Source: Ectopseudomonas chengduensis (GTDB lineage Bacteria; Pseudomonadota; Gammaproteobacteria; Pseudomonadales; Pseudomonadaceae). Taken from it: 64,000 nt of DNA. Positions 1 through 8,819 of the stretch are shown here, in pieces. The notes under the pieces are model-generated. The model was not told where the DNA came from and did not search any database. It saw only the letters and a program-made list of their open reading frames with translations. The position numbers and the translations under genes are program-made. The DNA is taken from assembly GCF_900102635.1 (NCBI RefSeq), contig NZ_FMZQ01000001.1:620001-684000 (forward strand), written 5' to 3'. The first letter of the stretch is position 1. Each line of letters starts with the position of its first letter.

Positions 1-276
1 AAGGAAATCACCGAGCTGACCCCCAGCCGTGGCTTCGCCGCTGAGCTGGCTGCCGCCACCACCGTGGTCAGCGCCTCCGGTCTGGGTCTGCCGATTTCCA
101 CCACCCACACGTTGGTCGGCGCTATTCTCGGCGTTGGTCTGGCGCGCGGTATCGGTGCGCTGAACCTGGGCATGATCGGCAAGATCTTCCTGTCCTGGAT
201 CATCACCCTGCCGGCAGGTGCGATCCTGTCGATCATCTTCTTCTTCATTCTGCGCGCGCTGTTCGGCGGGGTCTGA
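1..276 (+). CDS. pit: Inorganic phosphate transporter, Pit family (C-terminal part)
   Basis: The gene enters from the left edge, open from base 1 to a TGA at 274-276, so only the last 91 residues are visible. The motif PISTTHTLVGAILGVG is the C-terminal signature repeat of PiT transporters. It is followed by a hydrophobic helix (about residues 68-90) ending near the terminus. Known role of the family: low-affinity symport of phosphate, often as metal-phosphate, across the inner membrane. It lies just upstream of argE on the same strand with a 68-base gap. The start and N-terminal repeat are outside the window. Confidence 0.9.
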   Translation, partial: KEITELTPSRGFAAELAAATTVVSASGLGLPISTTHTLVGAILGVGLARGIGALNLGMIGKIFLSWIITLPAGAILSIIFFFILRALFGGV

Positions 277-344
277 TTCCGCCCTGACGGTTTCCCCTGA
301 GGTTGGATGCTCCTATTATGGAGCTCCGCCCCAGGAGAGCACCG

Positions 345-1511
345 ATGCCCTTGCCGTCCTTTCGAGAGCAGTTCGCCGCGCTGATCGCAGCGCCTTCGGT
401 GAGTTGTACCCAGCCCAATTGGGATCAGAGCAACGCGCCCGTTATCGAGCTGCTCGCCGCCTGGCTGGGTGACCTGGGTTTTACCTGTGAAACCCAGCAG
501 ATCGCTCCGGGCAAATTCAACCTGCTCGCCAGCTATGGCTCCGGTCCCGGCGGTCTGGTGCTGGCCGGGCACAGCGATACCGTGCCCTTCGATGCCGCGC
601 TGTGGCAGAGCGACCCACTCAAGCTGACCGAGGTCGGTGACCGTTGGGTGGGTCTTGGCAGTTGCGACATGAAGGGCTTCTTCGCCCTGGCCATCGAGGC
701 TGTGCGGCCGCTGCTCGATCAGCCTTTCAAGCAGCCGCTGCTGATCCTGGCCACCTGTGATGAAGAGAGCTCCATGGCCGGCGCTCGGGCCCTGGCCGAT
801 GCCGGCCGGCCGCTTGGCCGTGCGGCGGTGATTGGCGAGCCGACTGGCCTCAAGCCCATCCGCCTGCACAAGGGCGTGATGATGGAGCGCATCGATATTC
901 TCGGCCAGAGCGGCCATTCCTCCGACCCGGCGCTTGGCCGCAGTGCGCTGGAGGCCATGCAGGACGTGATGGGCGAGTTGCGCGGCCTGCGCGCGCAGTG
1001 GCAGCGCGAATTCAACAACCCGCAGTTCGGTGTGCCACAACCGACGCTGAACCTTGGCTGCATCCATGGCGGCGATAATCCCAACCGCATCTGTGGCCAG
1101 TGTGCGCTGGAGTTCGACCTGCGCCCGCTGCCGGGCATGGACCCGGAGCAGCTGCGTGAGGCGATTCGCGGCAAGTTGCAGCCGTTGGCGCTCAAGCACC
1201 AGGTGCGCATCGACTACGGCCCGCTCTTCCCGGCCGTACCGCCCTTCGAACAATCTGCCGATGCCGAGCTGGTGCGCCTGGCCGAGCGTCTGACCGGGCA
1301 CAGCGCGCAAGCGGTGGCATTTGGCACCGAGGCGCCTTATCTTCAGCAACTTGGCTGCGAGACCCTGGTGCTCGGCCCCGGCGATATCGACTGCGCCCAC
1401 CAGCCCGGGGAACACCTGGAGCTGGCGCGCATCGAACCCACTGTGGCGCTGCTGCGCCAGTTGATCCAACACTATTGCCTGACGCGGAGTGAAGACGTGC
1501 AACGACGATGA
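345..1511 (+). CDS. argE: N-acetylornithine deacetylase
   Basis: A 388-residue M20-family zinc peptidase fold, predicted to convert N-acetylornithine to ornithine in arginine synthesis. Visible metal-site motifs are AGHSDTVP (His, Asp), GSCDMKGF (bridging Asp), CDEESSMAG (Glu pair) and the late GDIDCAHQPGEH (His). GEPTGL and FGTEAP are also typical. I chose ATG 345 because AGGAG lies 7 bases upstream. An in-frame TTG at 303 would add 14 residues of unlikely sequence. argA follows after a 75-base gap holding a palindrome. Pseudomonads usually recycle acetyl groups through ArgJ, so this copy may be auxiliary; that is inference. Confidence 0.9.
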   Translation: MPLPSFREQFAALIAAPSVSCTQPNWDQSNAPVIELLAAWLGDLGFTCETQQIAPGKFNLLASYGSGPGGLVLAGHSDTVPFDAALWQSDPLKLTEVGDRWVGLGSCDMKGFFALAIEAVRPLLDQPFKQPLLILATCDEESSMAGARALADAGRPLGRAAVIGEPTGLKPIRLHKGVMMERIDILGQSGHSSDPALGRSALEAMQDVMGELRGLRAQWQREFNNPQFGVPQPTLNLGCIHGGDNPNRICGQCALEFDLRPLPGMDPEQLREAIRGKLQPLALKHQVRIDYGPLFPAVPPFEQSADAELVRLAERLTGHSAQAVAFGTEAPYLQQLGCETLVLGPGDIDCAHQPGEHLELARIEPTVALLRQLIQHYCLTRSEDVQRR

Positions 1512-1522
1512 GAGCCCGCCCC

Positions 1523-1563
1523 GAGCCCGCCCTATCGCTCATGGCGGGTTGTACCCGCCCTAC
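1523..1563. repeat. REP-like palindrome, GGCGGGT/ACCCGCC family
   Basis: Between argE and argA. A GAGCCCGCCCTA arm is followed by GGCGGGTTGTACCCGCC and a closing CCTAC. It belongs with the copies at 20578-20630 and 34349-34397, which share the GTAGGGCGGGTG end. It lies in a probable argE-argA transcript and could form a hairpin there. Confidence 0.6.
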
Positions 1564-1586
1564 GTCTGGACGCTACGGATCTCTAC

Positions 1587-2885
1587 ATGCACGACTACGT
1601 CACCTGGTTACGCCACGCTTCGCCCTACATCAACGCCCACCGCGACTGCACCTTCGTGGTCATGCTGCCGGGTGAAGGCGTTGCCCACCCGAACTTCGCC
1701 AACATCGTTCACGATCTGGTGCTGCTGCACAGCCTTGGCGTGCGCCTGGTGCTGGTACACGGCTCGCGCCCGCAGATCGAGGCGCGCCTGGCTGCCCGTG
1801 GCCTGATCCCGCATTACCATCGTGACCTGCGCATCACCGACGCACCGACCCTGGAATGCGTGATCGACGCCGTCGGCCAGTTGCGCATCGCCATCGAAGC
1901 ACGCCTGTCGATGGATATGGCTGCCTCGCCGATGCAGGGCTCGCGCCTGCGCCTGACCAGCGGCAACTTCGTCACCGCGCGGCCGATCGGCGTGCTCGAT
2001 GGCGTCGACTATCACCACACCGGCGAGGTGCGGCGTATCGATCGCAAGGGCATCAATCGCCAGCTCGACGAGCGCAGCATTGTTCTGCTGTCGCCGCTCG
2101 GCTATTCGCCCACCGGGGAGATCTTCAACCTGGCCTGTGAGGACGTTGCTACCCGCGCGGCCATCGACCTGGGCGCGGACAAGCTATTGCTGTTCGGCGC
2201 CGAAGACGGTCTGCTCGACGAGCAGGGCAGGTTGGTGCGTGAGCTGCGCCCGCAGCAGGTGCCGGCGCATCTGACGCGCCTGGGCAGCAACTACCAGGGT
2301 GAATTGCTCGATGCCGCGGCCGAGGCCTGCCGGGGCGGCGTCAAGCGCAGCCACATCGTCAGCTATGCCACCGATGGCGCGCTGCTCAGCGAGCTGTTCA
2401 CCCGCACCGGCAACGGCACGCTGGTGGCGCAGGAGCAGTTCGAATCCCTGCGTGAGGCGACCATCGAAGATGTCGGCGGCCTGATCGAGTTGATCAGCCC
2501 GCTGGAAGAGCAGGGCATTCTGGTGCGTCGTTCGCGCGAGGTGCTGGAGCGCGAGATCGAGCAGTTCAGCATCGTCGAGCGCGAGGGGCTGATCATCGCC
2601 TGCGCGGCGCTGTATCCCATCGCCGATTCCGACTGTGGCGAACTGGCCTGTCTGGCGGTCAATCCCGACTACCGTCACGGCGGTCGTGGTGACGAGCTGC
2701 TGGAGCGGATCGAGGCCAGGGCGCGGGCGCAGGGGATCAAGACCCTGTTCGTGCTCACCACCCGCACCGCCCACTGGTTCCGCGAGCGCGGCTTCGAGCC
2801 GAGCAGCGTCGAGCGCATGCCCACCGCGCGGGCGTCGCTGTACAACTACCAGCGCAATTCCAAGGTGTTCGAGAAGACGTTGTAG
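1587..2885 (+). CDS. argA: N-acetylglutamate synthase
   Basis: A 432-residue protein with the classic ArgA layout: an amino-acid-kinase domain (about residues 1-290, with VLVHGSRPQIE near residue 57) fused to a GNAT acetyltransferase domain (about 290-432, with LAVNPDYRHGGRGDEL as the acetyl-CoA loop). Known role: acetyl transfer from acetyl-CoA to glutamate, the first and usually arginine-inhibited step of arginine synthesis, in the cytoplasm. The spacer before it has only a weak GGA-type ribosome site. The stop is TAG in the string TTGTAGGAG, which resembles the end of the GTAGGAG palindrome family found just downstream. Confidence 0.95.
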   Translation: MHDYVTWLRHASPYINAHRDCTFVVMLPGEGVAHPNFANIVHDLVLLHSLGVRLVLVHGSRPQIEARLAARGLIPHYHRDLRITDAPTLECVIDAVGQLRIAIEARLSMDMAASPMQGSRLRLTSGNFVTARPIGVLDGVDYHHTGEVRRIDRKGINRQLDERSIVLLSPLGYSPTGEIFNLACEDVATRAAIDLGADKLLLFGAEDGLLDEQGRLVRELRPQQVPAHLTRLGSNYQGELLDAAAEACRGGVKRSHIVSYATDGALLSELFTRTGNGTLVAQEQFESLREATIEDVGGLIELISPLEEQGILVRRSREVLEREIEQFSIVEREGLIIACAALYPIADSDCGELACLAVNPDYRHGGRGDELLERIEARARAQGIKTLFVLTTRTAHWFRERGFEPSSVERMPTARASLYNYQRNSKVFEKTL

Positions 2886-2908
2886 GAGGGGCGAGAGCAG
2901 GCCGCAAC

Positions 2909-2956
2909 TGTAGAGCGGATTTATCCGCGAGTTTCGCTGCTGACGCCGCTCCTACA
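2909..2956. repeat. REP-like palindrome, GTAGGAGC/GCTCCTAC family
   Basis: Degenerate inverted repeat from TGTAGAGCGG to CCGCTCCTACA, downstream of argA. Better copies are at 8746-8807 and 22911-22979. Confidence 0.5.
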
Positions 2957-2988
2957 CTGGAGCGATGCAGGAGGCCAAGGCCGAGCAT

Positions 2989-3049
2989 GTAGCCCGGATG
3001 CAATCCGGGAGAGCGAGCTAGAATGCCCCCGGATTTCATCCGGGCTACA
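2989..3049. repeat. REP-like palindrome, GTAGCCCGGATG family
   Basis: Arms GTAGCCCGGATGCAATCCGGG and CCCGGATTTCATCCGGGCTAC face each other across a short loop. Copies recur at 16849-16906 and 22993-23051. It lies between the convergent ends of argA and the RMF-like gene. Confidence 0.75.
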
Positions 3050-3084
3050 TCTCCACCAGCGCAATCCCTGGGTGCGTTCAGGAT

Positions 3085-3276
3085 TCAGGCGCTGTGCTGC
3101 TGCAGGCGCATCTGCTCGAAGCCGTCGTCCCAGCCGGCCTCCCAGGCCGCAGCGGGGATTTCCTCAGGGTAGGGCTGGCGGGTCCTGGGTTGGCCAGTAA
3201 GGCCGGCCATATAACCTTGCTGGTAGGCCTTGGTCAGGCTTTCCAGGCTCCATTGCGGCGTGGCGTCATCGGCCAT
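3085..3276 (-). CDS. Ribosome modulation factor-like small protein
   Basis: A 63-residue protein. The pattern GYMAGLTGQP ... PYP ... AWEAGWDDGF matches the RMF spacing (GYxAGxxG, PY, WxxGW), although the usual basic N-terminus (KRQKRD-like) is absent and the protein is acidic. RMF proteins pair stationary-phase 70S ribosomes into inactive 100S dimers; a ribosomal role here is inference from the motif only. It lies downstream of gshA on the same strand with a 125-base gap and could share its transcript. ATG 3276 is the only sensible start. Confidence 0.65.
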   Translation of the reverse strand: MADDATPQWSLESLTKAYQQGYMAGLTGQPRTRQPYPEEIPAAAWEAGWDDGFEQMRLQQHSA

Positions 3277-3322
3277 GGGCGCTGCTCGTCTATCGTCCTT
3301 TACCCGGCAATGCTAGCTGGCC

Positions 3323-3346
3323 GGGCGGCCAGGGGAGTGGCCGCCC
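3323..3346 (-). terminator. GC-rich hairpin downstream of gshA
   Basis: Arms GGGCGGCC and GGCCGCCC around an 8-base loop lie between the gshA stop and the RMF-like start. There is no clear T run on either side, so an intrinsic terminator is only a possibility. It could also be a processing or attenuation hairpin. Confidence 0.3.
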
Positions 3347-3401
3347 ATCCTGGCTTTTGCTCCGCTGGTTGGCTTTGTGACGCAGTCGACGGTTCGCCGC
3401 C

Positions 3402-4982
3402 TTACACGGCCAAAGCCAGAATGCTCGCCTGGTAGGCCGCGACGAAAGCATCGAAATCACCCTTGGGCTGCGCTTCAAGCTCTGCCTGCGCGGCCAGCGA
3501 GTCGTGGGCGGCCTGTTCGAAGGCTTGCTGCTGCTGCGCGCTAAGCGGTTGCCCGCGGAAGTATTCGGCGTGGCGCAGGCTCTGCTGCATGGCGAACTCG
3601 GTGAAGCTCTTGCCCTGACGCAGAATCGCCAGCACCTGGGCCGATGGCGTCATTTCCACATCCGCGACCTTGGCTTGCTGCTGCGCCAACGCCTCGATAT
3701 GCACGCTGCTGCCCTGGCTGCGATCAAGCAGTTCGGCCAGCGGCAGGATGCGCTCGAGCAGTTCGCTGGCCCAGACCTTGAGTTCCACCTGCTGGTTGCC
3801 TCTGTGCAGGTGCAGGCCGGGACGACGCCCTTCCTTGACCACCTTGAGGAAGTTGCTGGTGCAGCTGCTGCACTCGCCGTTTTCCAGCAGCGGGCTGTCT
3901 TCCAGTGCGCAGAACAGCAGGAAGGCGTCGATGAAGCGCGCCTGCGCCACGTCGATGCCCAGCGGCAGGAAGGGGTTGATGTCCAGGCAGCGCACTTCCA
4001 CGTACTGCACGCCACGGCTCATCAGCGCCTGGATCGGGCGCTCGCCGCTGTAGGTGACGCGTTTCGGGCGGATGCTCGAGTAGTACTCGTTCTCGATCTG
4101 CAGGATGTTGGTGTTCAGCTGCAGCCACTCGTCGCCGCGCTTGATGCCGGCTGCGACATAGGCCGGGTAGGGCGTGCCGACTGCCAGACGCAGGCTGTCG
4201 GTGTAGCTGGCCAGGTCGTTGTAGCAGGGGGTCAGTCCGGACTGCGCGCTGCTCTGGTAGCCCAGGTCGCTCATGCGCAGGCTGGTGGCGTAGGGCAGGT
4301 ACAGGGTGCTGGCGTCCAGTTCCTGAAGGTGGTGCGGACGGCCACGCATGAAGCCCTTGTCCAGCGCCGGCGAGGCACCGAACAGGTACATCAGCAGCCA
4401 GCTGTAGCGACGGAAGTTGCGGATCAATGCGATATAGCGCGCCGACTGATAGTCACGCGCACTCTGCTCGCTGCCTTCGCTCTGCTGTTGCAGCTGCCAC
4501 AGCCCCTCGGGCAGGGAGAAGTTGTAGTGGATGCCGGCGATGCACTGCATGGTCTTGCCGTAACGCAGCGCCAGACCCTTGCGATACACGTACTTGAGAC
4601 GGCCAATGTTGGAGCTGCCGTAGCGGGCGATGGGAATGGTCTCCTCGTCCGGCAGGGCGCAGGGCATCGACGGGCTCCACAGCAGTTCGCCATCGAGCTT
4701 GTCGTAGGCGAAGCGGTGGATGCTGTCCAGTTCGGCGAGGGTGGCGGCTGGATCATTGGCGGTGCCGGTGATGAACTCCAGCAGCGACTCGGAGTAGTCG
4801 GTGGTGATCTGCGCATGGGTCAGTGCCGAGCCCAGCGCCTGCGGGTGCGGGGTCAGGGCCAGCTGGCCGTCGCGATCGACGCGCAGGCATTCGCGCTCGA
4901 TGCCGTGCAGACACTCACCCAGCAGGGACAGGTTGGCCGGCTCGCCGAGCTGAGCCAGGCGGCGGGAGAGAAGATCGCTCAA
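3402..4982 (-). CDS. gshA: Glutamate-cysteine ligase
   Basis: A 526-residue gammaproteobacterial type GshA, predicted to join glutamate and cysteine, the first step of glutathione synthesis. Visible family features are [12 protein letters not shown] near the N-terminus (the conserved G-E-C-L start of the ATP-grasp-like fold), [21 protein letters not shown] and [12 protein letters not shown] place the start at TTG 4982 (protein beginning SDLLSRRL) because AGGA lies upstream and the length fits the family. An upstream ATG at 5033 would add 17 unconvincing residues. The partner gshB is at 41733-42689. The RMF-like gene follows. Confidence 0.93.
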   Translation of the reverse strand: MSDLLSRRLAQLGEPANLSLLGECLHGIERECLRVDRDGQLALTPHPQALGSALTHAQITTDYSESLLEFITGTANDPAATLAELDSIHRFAYDKLDGELLWSPSMPCALPDEETIPIARYGSSNIGRLKYVYRKGLALRYGKTMQCIAGIHYNFSLPEGLWQLQQQSEGSEQSARDYQSARYIALIRNFRRYSWLLMYLFGASPALDKGFMRGRPHHLQELDASTLYLPYATSLRMSDLGYQSSAQSGLTPCYNDLASYTDSLRLAVGTPYPAYVAAGIKRGDEWLQLNTNILQIENEYYSSIRPKRVTYSGERPIQALMSRGVQYVEVRCLDINPFLPLGIDVAQARFIDAFLLFCALEDSPLLENGECSSCTSNFLKVVKEGRRPGLHLHRGNQQVELKVWASELLERILPLAELLDRSQGSSVHIEALAQQQAKVADVEMTPSAQVLAILRQGKSFTEFAMQQSLRHAEYFRGQPLSAQQQQAFEQAAHDSLAAQAELEAQPKGDFDAFVAAYQASILALAV

Positions 4983-5021
4983 GATGCAATTCCTAACTGG
5001 GCAGTCGCCACAATATGGGGA

Positions 5022-5047
5022 TCGCCCCTGCACTCTGCAAGGGGCGA
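5022..5047 (-). terminator. Hairpin between the thioesterase gene and gshA
   Basis: Inverted repeat TCGCCCCTGCA/TGCAAGGGGCGA with one bulge, in the 102-base gap after the thioesterase stop. It may partly separate tex-thioesterase transcripts from gshA. It lacks a strong T tract, so function is uncertain. Confidence 0.4.
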
Positions 5048-5084
5048 ACGGTTTGCCAGATTAGACCAGACCGAGCGCAGGCGA

Positions 5085-5480
5085 TTACACGCAGGCGAAG
5101 GTGCCTTGCGCCTTGGCGACCAGCTTGTCGCCCTGCAGCACTTCGGCCTCCACCACCTGGGTGCGGCGCCCGGCGTGCAGCACCTTGGCGTGGCACAGCA
5201 CGCTGCCCTCGGACACCGGACGGATGTAGTTGATCTTGCACTCCAGGGTCACGCTGCTCGGGCCGCCATCGCCCAGGCTGTGGCTGGCCTGGCCCATGGC
5301 GGTGTCGATCAGCGAGAACAGCGCGCCGCCGTGCAGCTTGCCGTGCAGGTTGCGCAGCTCGTCGGTGAGGGTCAGGCGCACGCGCGCCTCGCCGCCGCCG
5401 ACCTGGAGAATCTCCAGGCCGAGCAGGCGGGAAAAGGCGCTGCTGGCGCCTACGTTGTCGGTGTTGTCGGTCATGTTCAT
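5085..5480 (-). CDS. PaaI-type hotdog thioesterase
   Basis: 131 residues with the hotdog signature [20 protein letters not shown]. The Asp in SLIDTA is the usual catalytic acid and HGG starts the central helix. Later strands ([33 protein letters not shown]) match the PaaI/YbgC-like fold. Likely reaction: hydrolysis of an acyl-CoA or aryl-CoA thioester; the substrate cannot be read from sequence. Its ATG overlaps the tex stop by four bases (ATGA at 5477-5480), so the two genes are probably translationally coupled. Confidence 0.85.
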   Translation of the reverse strand: MNMTDNTDNVGASSAFSRLLGLEILQVGGGEARVRLTLTDELRNLHGKLHGGALFSLIDTAMGQASHSLGDGGPSSVTLECKINYIRPVSEGSVLCHAKVLHAGRRTQVVEAEVLQGDKLVAKAQGTFACV

Positions 5481-7804
5481 TTCTTCAACTGCTTGGCGTT
5501 GGCGAACAGGGCGGCCATGCCGCCGGTGGCAGGGGCCGGTTTGTCCTGGCTGGAATGGCGTTCGCTGCGTGGGCTATTGCCGCCACGGTTGCCACCGCGC
5601 GACTGGCCGCCACGCGCGCCCTCGACTTTCTCGCCGGGGGTGTCGCCCATGCGCATGGACAGGGCGATACGGTTACGCGGGATGTCCACTTCCATCACCT
5701 TGACCTTGACCACGTCGCCGGCCTTGACCGCCTCGTGCGGGTCCTTGATGAACTTCTCCGACAGCGCGCTGATGTGCACCAGACCGTCCTGATGCACGCC
5801 GATGTCGACGAAGGCGCCAAAGTTGGTGACGTTGGTCACCACGCCTTCGAGCACCATGCCCAGTTCGAGGTCCTTGAGGGTTTCCACGCCTTCCTGGAAC
5901 TCGGCGGTCTTGAACTCCGGACGCGGGTCGCGGCCGGGCTTGTCCAGTTCCTTGAGGATGTCGCCGACGGTGACCAGGCCGAAGCGCTCGTCGGTGAACT
6001 TGGCCGGATCGAGGCGCTTGAGGAAGCCCGAGTCGCCGATCAGCGAGCGGATGTCGCGGCCGGTGTCCTGGGCGATGCGCTCGACCAGCGGGTAGGTTTC
6101 CGGGTGCACCGCGGAGGCGTCCAGCGGGTTGTCGCCGCTCATCACGCGGAGGAAGCCGGCAGCCTGCTCGAAGGTCTTGTCGCCCAGGCGCGGCACCTTC
6201 TTCAGCTCGGCGCGTGAGGCGAAGGCGCCGTTGGCGTCGCGGTACTGCACGATATTTTGCGCCAGGGTCGCATTGAGGCCGGAGATGCGTGCCAGCAGGG
6301 CGGCAGAGGCGGTGTTCACATCCACGCCGACGGCGTTCACGCAGTCCTCGACCACGGCGTCCAGGCTGCGCGCCAGCTTGAGCTGCGACACGTCGTGCTG
6401 GTACTGGCCGACGCCGATGGATTTCGGGTCGATCTTCACCAGTTCGGCCAGCGGATCCTGCAGGCGTCGGGCGATGCTTACTGCGCCGCGCAGGGATACG
6501 TCGAGATCGGGGAATTCGCGAGCGGCCAGTTCCGAGGCCGAGTACACCGAGGCGCCGGCCTCGGAGACCATCACCTTGGTCAGTTTCAGGCCCGGTACTT
6601 TCTTGATCAGTTCGGCGGCCAGCTTGTCGGTCTCGCGGCTGGCGGTGCCGTTGCCGATGGAGATCAGGTCGACGCCATGCTTGGCGCAGAGCTTGGCGAG
6701 GATGGCCAGGGTGCCGTCCCAGTCGTTGCGCGGCGCGTGCGGGTAGACGGTGGCGGTTTCCAGCACCTTGCCGGTGGCATCGACCACGGCCACCTTGCAG
6801 CCGGTGCGCAGGCCCGGGTCGAGCGCCAGGGTGGCACGCGGGCCGGCCGGGGCGGCCAGCAGCAGGTCGTGCAGGTTGCGGGCGAACACGGCAATCGCCT
6901 CGTCCTCGGCCTTCTCGCGCAGCTCGCCGAGCAGGTCGGTTTCCAGGTGGTTGTACAGCTTGACCTTCCAGGTCCAGCGCACCACCTCGGCCAGCCACTT
7001 GTCGGCGGCACGGCCTTGCGCGCTGATACCGAAGCGCTCGCCGATCATCAGCTCGCACGGATGCATGGCGCCGGGCAGCTCTTCGCCGACCTTCAGGCTG
7101 GCGCTGAGAATGCCTTCGTTGCGCCCGCGGAAAATCGCCAGCGCACGGTGCGACGGCACGCCCTTGAGCGCTTCGTCATGCTCGAAGTAATCGCTGAACT
7201 TGGCGCCTTCGTTTTCCTTGCCCGGCACCAGGCGGGCGCTGAGGGTGGCGTTGTCCTTGAGGAAGCTGCGCAGCTTGTCGAGCAGCGCAGCGTCTTCGGC
7301 GAAGCGCTCCATGAGGATGTACTTGGCACCTTCGAGCACCGCCTTGACGTCGGCGAAGCCTTTCTCTGCGTCGATGAAGCGCTCGGCTTCCTGTTCCGGT
7401 GCGAGATTCGGATCGTTGAACAGCGCATCGGCCAGCTCGCCAAGACCAGCTTCCAGGGCGATCTGGCCCTTGGTGCGGCGCTTCTGCTTGTACGGCAGGT
7501 ACAGGTCTTCGAGACGGGTCTTGGTGTCGGCGAGGTCAATCTCACGCTTGAGCTCGGGCGTCAGCTTGCCCTGTTCCTCGATGCTGGCGAGGATCGCCAC
7601 GCGGCGTTCGTCCAGCTCGCGCAGGTAGCGCAGGCGCTCTTCCAGGTGGCGCAGCTGGGTGTCGTCGAGGCTACCGGTCACTTCTTTACGGTAACGGGCG
7701 ATGAAGGGCACGGTGGAGCCTTCATCGAGCAGGGCCACGGCGGCGGCAACCTGTTGCGGGCGCACGCCCAGTTCATCGGCGATGCGGTTGTTGATGCTGT
7801 CCAT
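5477..7804 (-). CDS. tex: Tex transcription/RNA-binding protein
   Basis: A 775-residue Tex protein. Order seen: N-terminal helical region ([21 protein letters not shown]), YqgF/RNase H-like domain ([17 protein letters not shown]), helix-hairpin-helix repeats ([26 protein letters not shown]) and a C-terminal S1 domain ([21 protein letters not shown]), then a Gly/Arg/Ser-rich tail (about residues 735-760). Known for the family: nucleic-acid binding with a role in transcription and toxin expression. The start is ATG 7804, since the protein begins MDSINNR as in relatives; an upstream ATG at 7858 adds an unlikely 18 residues. It is divergent from ompR. Confidence 0.93.
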   Translation of the reverse strand: MDSINNRIADELGVRPQQVAAAVALLDEGSTVPFIARYRKEVTGSLDDTQLRHLEERLRYLRELDERRVAILASIEEQGKLTPELKREIDLADTKTRLEDLYLPYKQKRRTKGQIALEAGLGELADALFNDPNLAPEQEAERFIDAEKGFADVKAVLEGAKYILMERFAEDAALLDKLRSFLKDNATLSARLVPGKENEGAKFSDYFEHDEALKGVPSHRALAIFRGRNEGILSASLKVGEELPGAMHPCELMIGERFGISAQGRAADKWLAEVVRWTWKVKLYNHLETDLLGELREKAEDEAIAVFARNLHDLLLAAPAGPRATLALDPGLRTGCKVAVVDATGKVLETATVYPHAPRNDWDGTLAILAKLCAKHGVDLISIGNGTASRETDKLAAELIKKVPGLKLTKVMVSEAGASVYSASELAAREFPDLDVSLRGAVSIARRLQDPLAELVKIDPKSIGVGQYQHDVSQLKLARSLDAVVEDCVNAVGVDVNTASAALLARISGLNATLAQNIVQYRDANGAFASRAELKKVPRLGDKTFEQAAGFLRVMSGDNPLDASAVHPETYPLVERIAQDTGRDIRSLIGDSGFLKRLDPAKFTDERFGLVTVGDILKELDKPGRDPRPEFKTAEFQEGVETLKDLELGMVLEGVVTNVTNFGAFVDIGVHQDGLVHISALSEKFIKDPHEAVKAGDVVKVKVMEVDIPRNRIALSMRMGDTPGEKVEGARGGQSRGGNRGGNSPRSERHSSQDKPAPATGGMAALFANAKQLKK

Positions 7805-8005
7805 ATAAAAACTACCCACTGAAGCGACAGGGCGGCCGCAAAGATGCTGGCCAGACACGAAAGCGGCGCATTATAAACACCGCATTCGCGAGAGCTGCGA
7901 ACCGTTGGGGAAAAATCTGCTAACAATGGCTAGAGCGCCCACCCATGCGCCTGAGCGATAATGCCGCCACTTGCCGTCCTCAGTACGGCTGTCCAAGGAG
8001 ACGCC
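7805..8005. promoter_or_regulatory. Divergent promoter region, tex / ompR
   Basis: 201 bases between the divergently transcribed tex and ompR. It must hold both promoters or their 5' leaders. AAGGAG sits 6 bases before the ompR ATG. I could not assign -35/-10 boxes with confidence. Confidence 0.5.
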
Positions 8006-8743
8006 ATGACCCAGTCCGCTGCCCCTGTCGCCGAAGGCGAGAAGATCCTCATCGTCGATGACGACGCCCGTCTGCGCCGCTTGCTCGAGCGCTTCTTCGA
8101 TGAGCAGGGCTATCGGGTTCGCGCAGTGGAAAACGTCGAGCAGATGGATCGTCTGCTGGCGCGCGAACTGTTCAATCTGGTGGTACTGGACCTGATGTTG
8201 CCGGGCGAAGACGGTCTCTCTGCTTGCCGCCGCTTGCGTGAAGCCGGCAACCAGATGCCGATCATCATGCTCACCGCCAAGGGCGATGAGTCCAGTCGTA
8301 TCCAGGGCCTGGAGCTGGGCGCCGACGACTACCTGGCCAAGCCGTTCAACCCGCGTGAGTTGCTGGCGCGGATCAAGGCGGTGCTGCGTCGTCAGGCGCC
8401 GGTGGTACCGGGTGCGCCGGGCAGTGAAGACGAGAGCGTCAGCTTCGGCGAGTATGAATTGTCCCTGGCCACCCGCGAGCTGAAGAAGGGTGAGCAGGTG
8501 CACATGCTCACCACCGGCGAGTTCGCCGTGCTCAAGGCGCTGGTGCAACATGCGCGCGAACCGCTGACCCGCGACAAGCTGATGAACCTGGCCCGGGGCC
8601 GCGAGTGGGACGCGCTGGAGCGCTCCATTGATGTGCAGATCAGCCGCCTGCGCCGCCTGATCGAACCGGATCCGTCCAAGCCGCGCTATATCCAGACTGT
8701 CTGGGGTGTGGGCTACGTGTTCGTGCCCGACGGCAACAAGTGA
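8006..8743 (+). CDS. ompR: OmpR-family response regulator (OmpR/AmgR)
   Basis: 245 residues: a receiver domain (acidic pocket DDD 18-20, phospho-acceptor Asp62 in VVLDLMLPGEDG, Lys of YLAKPFNP) and an OmpR-type winged-helix domain (LTTGEFAVLKALVQHAREPLTRDKL ... SIDVQISRLRRLIE, about residues 140-240). It is paired with the EnvZ-like kinase downstream. In P. aeruginosa the orthologous pair is AmgRS, controlling envelope-stress and aminoglycoside tolerance genes; the assignment is from order and similarity. I chose ATG 8006 for its AAGGAG and because the receiver fold begins soon after. An in-frame ATG at 7961 lacks support. Confidence 0.93.
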   Translation: MTQSAAPVAEGEKILIVDDDARLRRLLERFFDEQGYRVRAVENVEQMDRLLARELFNLVVLDLMLPGEDGLSACRRLREAGNQMPIIMLTAKGDESSRIQGLELGADDYLAKPFNPRELLARIKAVLRRQAPVVPGAPGSEDESVSFGEYELSLATRELKKGEQVHMLTTGEFAVLKALVQHAREPLTRDKLMNLARGREWDALERSIDVQISRLRRLIEPDPSKPRYIQTVWGVGYVFVPDGNK

Positions 8744-8745
8744 CA

Positions 8746-8807
8746 TGTAGGAGCGGGCGCTGCTCGCGAAAACGTTGTTTCGATTCGCGAGCTGTGCTCG
8801 CTCCTAC
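8746..8807. repeat. REP-like palindrome between ompR and envZ
   Basis: Arms beginning TGTAGGAGCGGGCGCTGCTC and ending TTCGCGAGCTGTGCTCGCTC face each other across a short loop, inside the ompR-envZ operon. It ends 12 bases before the envZ start, so transcripts would carry a long hairpin just upstream of envZ. Confidence 0.75.
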
Positions 8808-8819
8808 GGTTGTGTATTG

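Noticed and set aside
3504..5792. Long plus-strand open frame opposite gshA and the thioesterase gene
   Set aside because: High-GC shadow of the genes on the other strand; composition (Ala/Gln/Val-rich, no motif) is unlike a real protein, and gshA is unmistakable.
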